DNA of 64,000 nt from Chaetorhynchus papuensis (lineage: Eukaryota > Chordata > Aves > Passeriformes > Rhipiduridae): assembly GCA_013396525.1 (NCBI GenBank), contig VWYX01000219.1:434001-498000 (forward strand), given 5' to 3'. Position 1 is the first letter of the stretch; every line of letters starts with the position of its first letter. This document shows, piece after piece, positions 36,701-44,452 of the stretch. The notes beneath the pieces were generated by a model. That model saw only the letters and a program-made list of their open reading frames with translations, was not told the origin of the DNA and made no database searches. A program made the translations under genes and the position numbers.

Positions 36701-36989
36701 GATCCTTATGGCCACGTCAGCCACTTGACCCCCCTGTGCTTGCCCCCCAGGTGACACTGAGCTATGGCATGTTCGAAAACAAGCGCAACTCCATCCACAT
36801 GAAGGGAGCCTTCTCTGTCGAGGAGGACCCATCCAGGTGAGATGGGGGTCCCTGTCCCCCCCAAACTGGGTGCCGCGGGGCCGCCGCCGTCCCGTGCTCA
36901 GCTCCGCTCCTCTCCTCCGCAGGTTCCGCTCCGTGCACTGCCTGCTGTACCCCGACACGCCGTGGTGCCCCACCAACATGGTTTACTAG
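27300..36989 (+). CDS. LFNG: Lunatic fringe, O-fucosylpeptide 3-beta-N-acetylglucosaminyltransferase (whole gene, 8 coding exons)
   Basis: The exons join as 27300-27695, 34616-34664, 35496-35595, 35746-35899, 35989-36074, 36359-36524, 36751-36836 and 36923-36989: 1104 nt, 367 residues plus stop, with every junction in frame and GT-AG. The family is a Golgi type II glycosyltransferase (GT31) that adds GlcNAc from UDP-GlcNAc to O-fucose on Notch EGF repeats, tuning Notch response to Delta and Jagged/Serrate ligands and driving the somite clock. Visible features are an N-terminal signal-anchor (residues 9-27), a variable stem with a possible RARR processing site (78-81), the fringe core from about residue 100, an Asn-Cys-Ser glycosylation sequon (155-157), the Mn-binding DDD triad (188-190) and the LPDD motif (275-278). 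Chicken LFNG is about 363 residues (from memory). The start ATG at 27300 has A at -3; an in-frame GTG at 27258 would be a poor alternative. Confidence 0.97.
28757..28801. other. Assembly gap (45 N)
   Basis: Forty-five unresolved bases inside LFNG intron 1. The true length may differ from 45. It does not touch any exon. Confidence 0.99.
30955..31025. promoter_or_regulatory. AT-rich candidate element in LFNG intron 1
   Basis: A sharply bounded AT-rich island in GC-rich surroundings with a SOX-like CATTGTTTG and GTTATTAAAAAATTATAGC, GCATTTAAAATTACAG. Non-repetitive and without coding potential. The call is by texture. Confidence 0.25.
31915..32025. promoter_or_regulatory. Candidate enhancer with three SOX-like sites in LFNG intron 1
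   Basis: CATTGTG (31923-31929), ATTGTT (31956-31961) and the inverted ACAATG (32009-32014) lie within 92 bp, with a CpG-containing left flank. SOX factors bind the ATTGT/ACAAT core. A similar CATTGTG occurs in the upstream block at 20.9-21.2 kb. Confidence 0.3.
32445..32515. promoter_or_regulatory. AT-rich homeodomain-type block with 12-bp palindrome
   Basis: Contains a perfect 12-bp palindrome AAAATTAATTTT (32465-32476) and further ATTAA/TTTAATTG cores. It may bind homeodomain proteins or simply be low-complexity AT sequence. Confidence 0.2.
32705..32770. promoter_or_regulatory. Compact FOX/SOX/RUNX/MEF2 motif cluster in LFNG intron 1
   Basis: Within 32 bp there are forkhead-like AATAAACA (32717-32724), palindromic ACAATTGT (32722-32729, an inverted SOX pair), RUNX-type TGTGGT (32733-32738) and a perfect MEF2 consensus CTATTTATAG (32739-32748). 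Four consensus-grade sites tiled almost without gaps is unusual for GC-rich intron and suggests an enhancer core, perhaps active in mesoderm or muscle. Activity is inferred. Confidence 0.4.
33445..33545. promoter_or_regulatory. Candidate element with E-box and POU-like site in LFNG intron 1
   Basis: A CAGCTG E-box (33459-33464) is followed two bases later by ATGCTAAT (33466-33473), a POU/octamer-like core, and then CTATTGTACC. POU plus bHLH or SOX pairings are common in neural enhancers. Motif evidence only. Confidence 0.3.
34616..34664 (+). CDS. LFNG: LFNG coding exon 2
   Basis: A 49-nt exon encoding residues 133-148, with the first base of Arg149 at its 3' end. The acceptor is TTTCAG and the donor GTGAGT. 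It contributes the fringe motif TFIFTDGEDEEL, which follows directly on the NRDM end of exon 1. Confidence 0.96.
34665..35495 (+). other. LFNG: LFNG intron 2
   Basis: An 831-nt phase-1 intron with GTGAGT donor and CCCCTCAG acceptor. I see no further feature in it. Confidence 0.9.
35496..35595 (+). CDS. LFNG: LFNG coding exon 3
   Basis: A 100-nt exon encoding residues 150-181 with split codons at both ends (Arg149 and Lys182). It carries the NTNCSAAHSRQALSCKM segment of the fringe fold, including the Asn155-Cys-Ser157 glycosylation sequon and two cysteines of the conserved disulfide set. Donor GTAAGC. Confidence 0.97.
35746..35899 (+). CDS. LFNG: LFNG coding exon 4, with the DDD metal-binding motif
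   Basis: A 154-nt exon completing Lys182 and encoding residues 183-233. WFCHVDDDNY holds the Asp188-Asp189-Asp190 triad, the DxD-type site that coordinates Mn and UDP-GlcNAc in fringes. The rest, including YIGKPSLDRP, is strongly conserved. It ends on a codon boundary at ATG|GTGAGC. Confidence 0.98.
35989..36074 (+). CDS. LFNG: LFNG coding exon 5
   Basis: An 86-nt exon encoding residues 234-261 plus two bases of Ser262. It contains HFWFATGGAGFCISRG, the acceptor/donor-pocket stretch typical of GT31 fringes. Acceptor CTCGCAG, donor GTAAGA. The preceding intron is only 89 nt. Confidence 0.98.
36359..36524 (+). CDS. LFNG: LFNG coding exon 6, with the LPDD catalytic motif
   Basis: A 166-nt exon completing Ser262 and encoding residues 263-317. 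The LPDDCTIGY motif (275-283) holds the acidic residue regarded as the catalytic base in fringe structures (from family knowledge). The donor, CAG|GTACCC, is weaker than those of the other exons; reading through it would add six residues and stop before 36545. Confidence 0.97.
36751..36836 (+). CDS. LFNG: LFNG coding exon 7
   Basis: An 86-nt exon encoding residues 318-345 plus two bases of Arg346 (VTLSYGMFENKRN... then SVEEDPS). This is the conserved C-terminal part of the fringe domain. Acceptor preceded by a C-rich tract; donor GTGAGA. Confidence 0.97.
36923..36989 (+). CDS. LFNG: LFNG coding exon 8 and stop
   Basis: A 67-nt coding part completing Arg346 and encoding residues 347-367 (FRSVHCLLYPDTPWCP then a short tail ending VY), with TAG stop at 36987-36989. 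The paired cysteines (352 and 362) are conserved in fringes. The intron before it is 86 nt. Confidence 0.97.
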
Positions 36990-38211
36990 GAGGCGCGTGT
37001 GCCCTCCAACCTCGTCCCGAGTTTCCCCGGTATCCGACGGGCGTGCGGGACCTGCGTGCGGGTGTGTCGGTCCGGCCTCGCCGGGAGGCGGATGGACGGA
37101 TGGACGGACGTCGTTGCTGTGGTATTGCACAGTGTGTGTGTACTGAAGGCTGCTGTGCGGCCCCTTGACCCCTGCCCTGCCTGCCCGGCTGCCCGTGCCC
37201 GCTGCCTGGTCCGGCCGGGAAGGTGGAGAGGGACGGGAACTGAGCACTTAACCACTGGGCACCCCGCGGCTGGCGGGCCCCACGCCATGCGTGGGGAGCG
37301 GCCACAGCGCGGGGCCCTGCCCCACCCCGGGCTTGCTTCTCCTTGATTTTTTTTTCCTTTCGAATGTTATGTTTTTTTTGGTGTGTTCTTCCCGTCTTTG
37401 CATCTACCCCCCAACCCGCTCCCATAACCCCTCACCCACCCCATCCTCTCTCCCAGTCCCAAAATCTCAGCAGCGAAGCTCTGGCTCCCAGTTCAGATGA
37501 GGGGTCCCCGTGAGTTCTGCTCCCTGGCTCGGCAGGCAGGCAGAGCAGGCAGGGGCGGGCAGGGGAAGCCTCTGGCCATGGCAGTGGCTCCTCCAGGGTG
37601 CTGCAAAGCTGCAGGGTGCTCGACAGCCGCACTGGAGGGAGACGGTGGGGAGGGCTGGGAGCCGGTGTTGGTGTTAACTCCATTTCCTGGAGTTCCCCCC
37701 ACATGGGCGAAGCGTTGCTGGCAGCATCGGTGGGTGAACTATTTATAGACTGGCGTAAAGACTTTCTATAAATACGGGCGTGGGAGGAGGGCTTTTCCGG
37801 AGCTGCCGCGGTGGGATGGGCACCGTGTTTGTACGGGGTCTCCCTCCAGTGCTGCCTCCCTGCTGCTCGGGCAGCCCTGCAGCTCTGCAAAGGAGCACCT
37901 CGAGGTCTGGCCGGGGGGCTGTGTGGGTGTCCCCTCTGGGGCCAGAGCATCCTCCAGCCCTGGCCTGGCTGTGGGTGCTGCCCAGGAGGCACCTGACCAG
38001 CTGGACACCTGCCATGGGCAGGCAGCATCCCCCAACCTGCCCATTGTGCTCTCCCTGATGGAGAGGGATTTTTCCAGGGAGGGACAGGGACCCCCCATCC
38101 TCTGAGAGCTGCCCTGCCTGCCAACACCAGCTCTCTTTCTGCCCCTGGACCGAGCCAGAGCTGAACATTTCCAACTTGAAGCTGAGTGAAAATAGCCCAT
38201 AATGGGTATGT

Positions 38212-38237
38212 TGTAAATATGTTATTGAGCCAGTATT
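38212..38237 (+). promoter_or_regulatory. LFNG: Pumilio element and miR-200-type seed match in LFNG 3'UTR
   Basis: TGTAAATA (38212-38219) fits the UGUANAUA Pumilio recognition element. CAGTATT (38231-38237) is complementary to the miR-200b/c/429 seed, as a 7-mer. They lie 11 bases apart in the AT-rich end of the UTR. I recall miR-200b being discussed as an Lfng regulator, but less firmly than miR-125a. Confidence 0.4.
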
Positions 38238-38517
38238 TTTTTTACTGTGCCTTTTTTTTTTAAGAAAAAAAAAACCACATTGAGAAATATGTAGATTTTA
38301 AAATGCTTTTTATACATTTTCTGTGGATCAGAAAAAGAAAAATCCCCGACCTTTGATAATCTGTTTAAGAAAGAAAAAACAATTGCGATGTCTTGTAACT
38401 ATCACTTAACCTTAATTTATATGTTCCAGTATCTGGAACGTCACTCTGTGCTTTTTGTAACTAGGATGTGTTTAAAGCAATAGATGTGGGAAGGGGAACC
38501 AGCATGGACAGTGTGTT

Positions 38518-38525
38518 CTCAGGGA
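38518..38525 (+). promoter_or_regulatory. LFNG: miR-125 8-mer target site in LFNG 3'UTR
   Basis: CTCAGGGA is a perfect 8-mer match to the miR-125a/b-5p seed and lies about 46 bases upstream of the poly(A) signal. miR-125a-5p regulation of Lfng is reported to be needed for the avian segmentation clock (established knowledge), so this is probably the functional site. Confidence 0.7.
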
Positions 38526-38570
38526 CCTGAACCCGATCGCTGCCACGGGGTTCCCGTGGGAGCGGTCACC

Positions 38571-38576
38571 AATAAA
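38571..38576 (+). terminator. LFNG: LFNG poly(A) signal
   Basis: AATAAA about 1.58 kb after the stop codon, followed by a T-rich stretch. Cleavage is expected at roughly 38,590-38,600. It is the only canonical AATAAA I see on this strand within the proposed UTR. Confidence 0.85.
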
Positions 38577-38732
38577 GCGGCTTTTTTGCTGACCACAGTC
38601 ACCTGGTCCCGGCCTCCGGCGTCTCTTTATGGATGTGCTGCTCTGAACACCCCTTGATCCCCCGCAGATGTTATCACCTCTGGCCGAGCTCTCAGGGCTG
38701 CCCCGAGGAGGGGCTGCGCCTCCATCCTTTCT

Positions 38733-38947
38733 TTCCCACGGGTACCGGGATCCTGCTGGCCATTTGCATCGCAGGGTGTGAGGGTCCTCTCCTCCTTCCC
38801 CTTCCCAAAAGGCTCGGACAGGGCTTGGCACCTCAGGGCTGGTTTTTCCCAGGCTCAGGGGTGGGAGCGGAGGCGGCGGGGATGAGGTGAGAGCCGGTTG
38901 TTAGCGGGGTGTTGTTAACAGCCGGCCGGCAGGCGTGTGCGTGGGAA
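38733..38947. promoter_or_regulatory. Two RBPJ consensus sites just downstream of LFNG
   Basis: TTCCCACG (38733-38740) and CGTGGGAA (38940-38947) are perfect RBPJ/Su(H) matches in opposite orientations, 200 bp apart, starting about 140 bp beyond the LFNG poly(A) region. A third lies at 41304-41311. Since LFNG is a Notch target, a downstream Notch-responsive element is possible. Confidence 0.3.
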
Positions 38948-39892
38948 GGTTGGGGGCTGCGGGGGGGGAGCCCCTTCCCTCCCAGCCCTCCCTTCACCCT
39001 CTCCACCGCAGTTTCAGCCAACACTGAGCACCCACCTGCCAGTAACAAGCCCCAGCTTTCACGGGCTGTGGCAACAGCATAAGATCTGCCCCCCCACTCC
39101 CCAAACCAGTCCTGTTTGTGCCACTGGTACCAGCTTCCACCTGCGCCATCCCCTCGTCCCCGCCTTCCTGCAGAGCCAGCACCATTTTTTTTTCTTTTCA
39201 TGGCAGACTCACTTACTTCACAGTTTCACTTGAATCTCTGGGTTATCAGGAGTTGGCCCTGCTAAAAATACAGCCTGGCAGGAAGTCGGCGTGTGCTGAA
39301 GCAGCCACCCCTCCTCCCAGCACCCGCTCACCCTTCAGACAGCCACAAAAATCAAAAGTCCCCCAACCTCCGCAGCCCTTGGTGAGGTGGGGCTCTGGCT
39401 GCTGCCCCAGAGAACCAGCATTGCCCTGACCTGGCCACCCCAAAAAGTGCCCTGGAGAAAGGGAAGGTGGACGGATGGACAGCAGTGCTGCCTTCCCCCA
39501 GCTGCCCGGGGCCGGGGATGGTGTGCTGGGTGCAGGATCTGGTGCCCCTCAGCCCATCCCTGGTGCGGGGTCAGTGAAGGGCCCTGCATGAGGCACAGGA
39601 AGCTGTGACACTGAGCCCCGTCTGCTCCCCCACGAGTTTTCCTATTGCTCACGGGCTGTGGTTTTGGCAGCGTGGGCACTTCCCAGCAGCGGTGCTGTCA
39701 CCCTCACTGAGCCTGACCCTCCCATGGCACCCCAGACAGGACAGGGAGATGTGGATTAAGTGCCCATCGAGGCACTGGGCAGCCAGGGGCTGTGGCTTGG
39801 GGATGGGATGCTGCTGCAAGGAACAGGAGCCCCTGGCAGGGGTAAAGACTGGGAGTATGCGGGGCATAGTGCAACACCTGCAGGGGGCTTAA

Positions 39893-39961
39893 AAGGTAAA
39901 ATAAATACAAATTAAAACAAAAAAATAAAGTAATAAAATAAAATTAAGTAAAATAAAAAAA
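39893..39961. repeat. A-rich AATAAA-like simple repeat
   Basis: About 70 bases made almost wholly of A and T in AAATAAAATA-like units, in GC-rich surroundings. It contains AATAAA strings, but these are part of the repeat and not a credible poly(A) signal. Confidence 0.8.
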
Positions 39962-42900
39962 TCCCCACTCCAGTGAGCCTTCAGGAGCAGAGGCAGGCAG
40001 CTCACCAGCCCTCCAGTTTGTCTCCCACCAGGCTCCCAGCCTCTCCCTCCTCCTTTCCCTACTCGTGGGCCGAAAAGTAAATAAATACACGCATTAATAA
40101 ACAAAAGGAAAACAAAAGCAAAGCCTGCTGCTCTCGCATACTTGGCAGGCTCTGCAGGCCAGGCTGCTTTCATCTGCACCCCGGCGCTGGTGTGGGACGT
40201 CCTGTTTACTCTCGCCCGCCCGCAGCAGCTGATAAGGCAGCTGCACCTTTTGGAGAGTCTGGTGTGTGGTGATGGGGTGGGGACAAGCCCGGCTCGTTGG
40301 GGACACTGCCACTCTGAAGGGGCCACTGCTGTTGACAGCACCGTGCCCAAGGGATGCTCCAGCGCTGTGCCTGGCCAAAGGCTTTCCCCGTCTCTGGGCG
40401 GTTGCAACATCGAGGGCAGAGAGTAACACACTGGTTTAGTCCTTTTTTTTGCTTCCCACCTCCTTTTTTTATTTTTTTGTTTAATTTGCATTTGGGTCAC
40501 TTGCAGTCCCAGACTTCATGTGAGTCACTGTGTTCCCAGCCTGCCTGTGGGGACTTTCACCAGGGAACGTGTGCACGGCGGTGGGACAAACACCCATCCT
40601 GGTACTGAGGGCAGCGCGAAGTGCTTGAGACTTGGGGTGGGAGGGCAGCGTTGGGAGACAACAAAACTTGTGTGAATTGGCTCCAAGAGCCACTTCCAGC
40701 TGCTTTGGCCCAGAAAACTGGAATATTTGTGGGAAACGAACATAAAAGCATCCGAATCGCAGGGCCTGAGCGATACATGCAGCGCTCCAGCTGCAGCTTT
40801 GGGAGTCGCCTGTCCCAGTGCTGGGTGGGAGAGTGCTGGGACCCCCATGGGGGCATGATCTACATCCCACCACCTCTGTGCAGCTGGAGGTGACTTAATC
40901 CACCACCAGTACTGTCTGAATTGGCGTGAGGGGCTGCAAAGCCTTGTGGCAGAGAGTGATGGCTGTGGGATGGCTGAGACTCAGCACTGGGATGTGCAGA
41001 GTAGCTCTCAACCATTGCCCCTTTATTTTTTTCACCCTTCTACTATTTCCCACCCCTGCTTAACATGCAGGTGGTTAAAATAAATAACCCAAAAGCCCTA
41101 CAAAGTTTATTTTTCCCTTCCTGACTTTTAAGACCAGCCTTGAATCTATCAAAACCAATCCCCCTTGCCCCAGAGCTCCCAGCAACTGCTGTTTCTGGTC
41201 TCCCTCAGCTGCCCAGTGGGGCCAGTTCTGCTGCTGTAGCCATTTGGCAAGCCAAGAGTGGAGGAGGAGATAAATTGAGCATCTTAAAAGCATCTGGAAA
41301 CACTTCCCACGATGCTGCCAGATGAGATCTGCGAAGCTGCGGCATCACCGAACAGCCCCGCTCCCAACCCCTCCTTCCTCCTCCTCAGTGGACGTGTCCC
41401 CCTTCATCCCCCACCAAACCAGGGTGGTTTCACCAGGGAAACAGTGCTGGCTTTGTGCCTGTCCACGCTGAGGACAGGGACCTGAAAGCAGCAGTGACAA
41501 TGCACAGCAGAGCAGCGTCACCATGGTGCCAGCACCGGGTGATGCTCCAGCCGTTTCCTCATCAGCCTGGTGAGCCCCCCTTATTTAGGGTGGGCTGTAG
41601 AGTTAGAAAGCCTTTGGGGAGCAGGGAGCCATTCTGGCTCCTTGTTGAGCAACTCAGCCACAGGCCCCAGCGCTGATGTGTTTGGAACAGATCACGAGTG
41701 GCCGGGTGATTTATGGGGTGCAAGCACCAGGTTCCGTGAGGTTTGCCTGGTGGGAAGAGGAAGCGGGTGGGAGAAGCACCTGCATCTGCAACACCTCGCA
41801 GCGAGCAGGGAGCTGTGCTTCCTCCCACTTCCCTCCACGGACTGGGAGGGATTAAAAAAATCCCGGAGCAGGGATTTTTGCTGAGGTCATTGTGAGAAAC
41901 ACCGCCTGCTCCAGGCAAAGCCTTCCTTGCCTGCAGAGCCGAGGCAAACGGTCCCAGAAGCCACGGAGACATCAGCTGGAGGAAAAGCCCTCTGGTCCTG
42001 CCACCACCCATCCCCTCTCCACCACGCAGCAGCACGAGGGCACAGCGGTGTGACTGGCTGCTTCATCATTGTGGCCACAGCCAGGCCACCTTCTGTCCCT
42101 GCCTGGCCACCCCAGCAGGTGAGGGCTGCTGGAAAATGAGCTGGGAGATACTGGAGTTCTGGGACACACCGAGCTGGTGCAGGCCAGGCTGGAGATGAGG
42201 GGTGAGGAGGAGCCCTGGATGGAGCATCCCCATGGCTGCCTCTGCTCGCAAACCCTCCCGACTGCCAAGCACAGGGCTCCAGCATCCCCACGTGGTCAGA
42301 CCGATGGAAATCTCCCGTTAGGGGTTTTCTTTCCAGCGGACGGGGCCAGTGGACACTCAGCTCTGTCCTGGCCTCCCTCGCAGTGCAAGGAGAGGACACG
42401 GCATCCTGAAAGCACCGCAGAGTGGGGTGGGGAGATGGGGTCATTCCTTGGGAACAAAGGTGCTTTCAGAGAAGACGAGCTGCAATTTCAGCTGCCTGCT
42501 GCCTTTCCTGGACTCATGGACAGTGCAAAACCCATTGGACACTCCTGAAGAACCACAAATCCACTCCTAAATGCACTCGACAGAAGGAGCTGGGCAGACC
42601 AGGCTGCAGCATCAGCAGCAGGTGCTGCCTGCACAGCGCCACGTTCAGCAGCAAACATTACCTGTAGTTTGGGCCATTTCCCACCCCAAGAGGTGACAGC
42701 GGATGGGGACACACCATCAGTAACCGTATCCCACAGCCACCAGCTCTGCCTGATGGTTTTCCATCCACCAACCCACGGGAGCTCCCGGAGGCAGCGCTCG
42801 TGTTAGCACAGCTCAGCACACCACAGAGCAAATACGTTTGAAAGCATCTCCCCGGGGCATCCCTCCCTGCCTTATCTGGGAGGACTGAGATCTAAGGGAC

Positions 42901-44112
42901 CACTACAGAAGGCTGATCTGAAGGCGAGGTTTATTCAAACACATACTTCACCCTTCCCTCTGTTTTCCCCAAGCCCTGAATGGCTCAGGAGAGAGCCCTG
43001 CCCTGCTCCCGCTGGCACTGGGTGCAGTGCAGAGGGTGAGCGAAGCTGCGGCTCCTGGGGGTGGCTGGAGAACACTGGGAGAGGTCACCAGGCAGGTGGC
43101 CTTTGCATGTTCCCATCACTGGTGGAGTCCATAAACCTGGTAAAATATTTACACTGATGACTCTGACAGAGGCTTTATTTTCCTTCACGCCATGAGATTC
43201 CCTTGACTGCTCCAAGCCCTTTTAGTGCTTTAGAGAGCAAATTTAATCATCTTGGTGATGAAGACGGAAAACGTGGGTTCCTTCTTTAGATGGGAACGGA
43301 AAAAAGAGGGGAGACACATCTGTCAATTATTACTGAAGGGAGGAAGACTGGTGTCTGTTGAGATTAAGAGCCATGAGGGGGAAAGTCACAAGAAGCCCTT
43401 TGTGGTTCTGCACTGGACCCACGGGCAGGACTTGAGAGCACGGGTGTGAGTTTCAGCCACACTCACAGCATTTAAAAAAATACATAGCAGTTACAAAGAG
43501 AGAGTTGAATTACTGCTTATCCCCACACCTAGGAAGGGAGGGGCTGAGGTCAGGGCAAGAACAGCACAGGATGGGGGCAGGAGCCCGGTGCCTCCTTTGA
43601 CTGGCAGGATCAGGCAGAAAACAGATGGGGAAAATTAGAGGAAGGTAAAGGTTTCAGTTCACTCTGTGATAGCGATGCGGTGGCGGGCCTGTGATCAGAG
43701 AACTGCACAAACAGAACTAAAAAGAAACCCACCATACCCTGGGGCAGCACTGAGCCAGGTGAGCCCACGCTGAGTTTCATCTTCTCCCAAGGAGGAACGC
43801 CTTTGACAGGGCTGAGCTGGTGGGGCACCATCCCCGGTGATTTCTCCACACTTCTTGTACTTGTGCTGGTGATAACGAACCACTCGTGTTTGCTGCTGCT
43901 CCAGTGGGGGATAATCAAAGCAGCAGAGGGGACTCAAGGGGTTAAAATACACTGGGCACAGGAGAACATCTCCCAGGCTGATATTCCCATGGCTGCTCCA
44001 GCATCTTCTGCCCCCAGGTACAAGGACATCCCCACAGCAGCCACCAGCCCAGCCCCATGCCCACTTTGGGAGAAAACACAAATCAATAACCAGGAACAAT
44101 GGTTTTAAATTG

Positions 44113-44118
44113 TTTATT
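44113..44118 (-). terminator. TTYH3: Candidate TTYH3 poly(A) signal
   Basis: AATAAA on the minus strand, followed downstream by a G/T-rich stretch (roughly 44,000-44,085, read on the minus strand), which fits a cleavage site at about 44,090-44,100. A second AATAAA near 42,930 is an alternative. Confidence 0.5.
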
Positions 44119-44354
44119 TTTAAAACATGAAACCCAAGCTGAATAGAAACCACAGAAATTACATTTAGGTTTTTTTGTTTAGTATTTGCAAACCAAAAAG
44201 TTACAGTAAAAAATAGCTACGTTACAATCAATAGAACTACAGAATTAAAAGTAAAGATACAAAAATGGGCTCAATCCTCTTTAATCCTCACAATTTAAAA
44301 ACATTTTGGGTAAGTGCAGGAACACTTGAAAGAAACTAGCAGGTCCAAAGTTTT

Positions 44355-44398
44355 AAAAAAAAAATTATATATATTTATATATTATATATGTATATAAA
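44355..44398. repeat. AT-rich simple repeat
   Basis: An A run followed by TATATATATTTATATATTAT-type sequence. Low complexity, inside the putative TTYH3 3'UTR. Confidence 0.8.
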
Positions 44399-44431
44399 GT
44401 GGTATGATATACAACCATTATGGTTAAGAAG

Positions 44432-44452
44432 AAAAACAAAACAAAACAAAAC
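44432..44452. repeat. AAAAC pentanucleotide repeat
   Basis: About four units of AAAAC, near the proposed TTYH3 3' end. Confidence 0.85.

Larger units (their letters stand above)
36990..38598 (+). other. LFNG: LFNG 3'UTR
   Basis: About 1.6 kb from the stop codon to the cleavage region. The first part is GC-rich; the last 400 nt become AT-rich and hold probable control sites: a Pumilio-type TGTAAATA (38212-38219), a miR-200 family seed match CAGTATT (38231-38237) and a miR-125 8-mer CTCAGGGA (38518-38525). LFNG mRNA must turn over quickly for clock oscillation, so instability signals are expected here. The exact 3' end is inferred from the poly(A) signal. Confidence 0.85.
38600..44090. other. 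Intergenic region between convergent LFNG and TTYH3
   Basis: No convincing gene. In human BRAT1 and IQCE lie between LFNG and TTYH3 (from memory); nothing here resembles either. Frames up to about 200 codons (such as 39889-40500 minus) are low-complexity. Perfect RBPJ consensus sites stand at 38733-38740, 38940-38947 and 41304-41311. A minus-strand AATAAA near 42930 could be a distal TTYH3 poly(A) site. Confidence 0.6.

Noticed and set aside
39893..39961. AATAAA strings as an alternative LFNG poly(A) site
   Set aside because: They are part of an A-rich simple repeat 1.3 kb past the well-placed signal at 38571.
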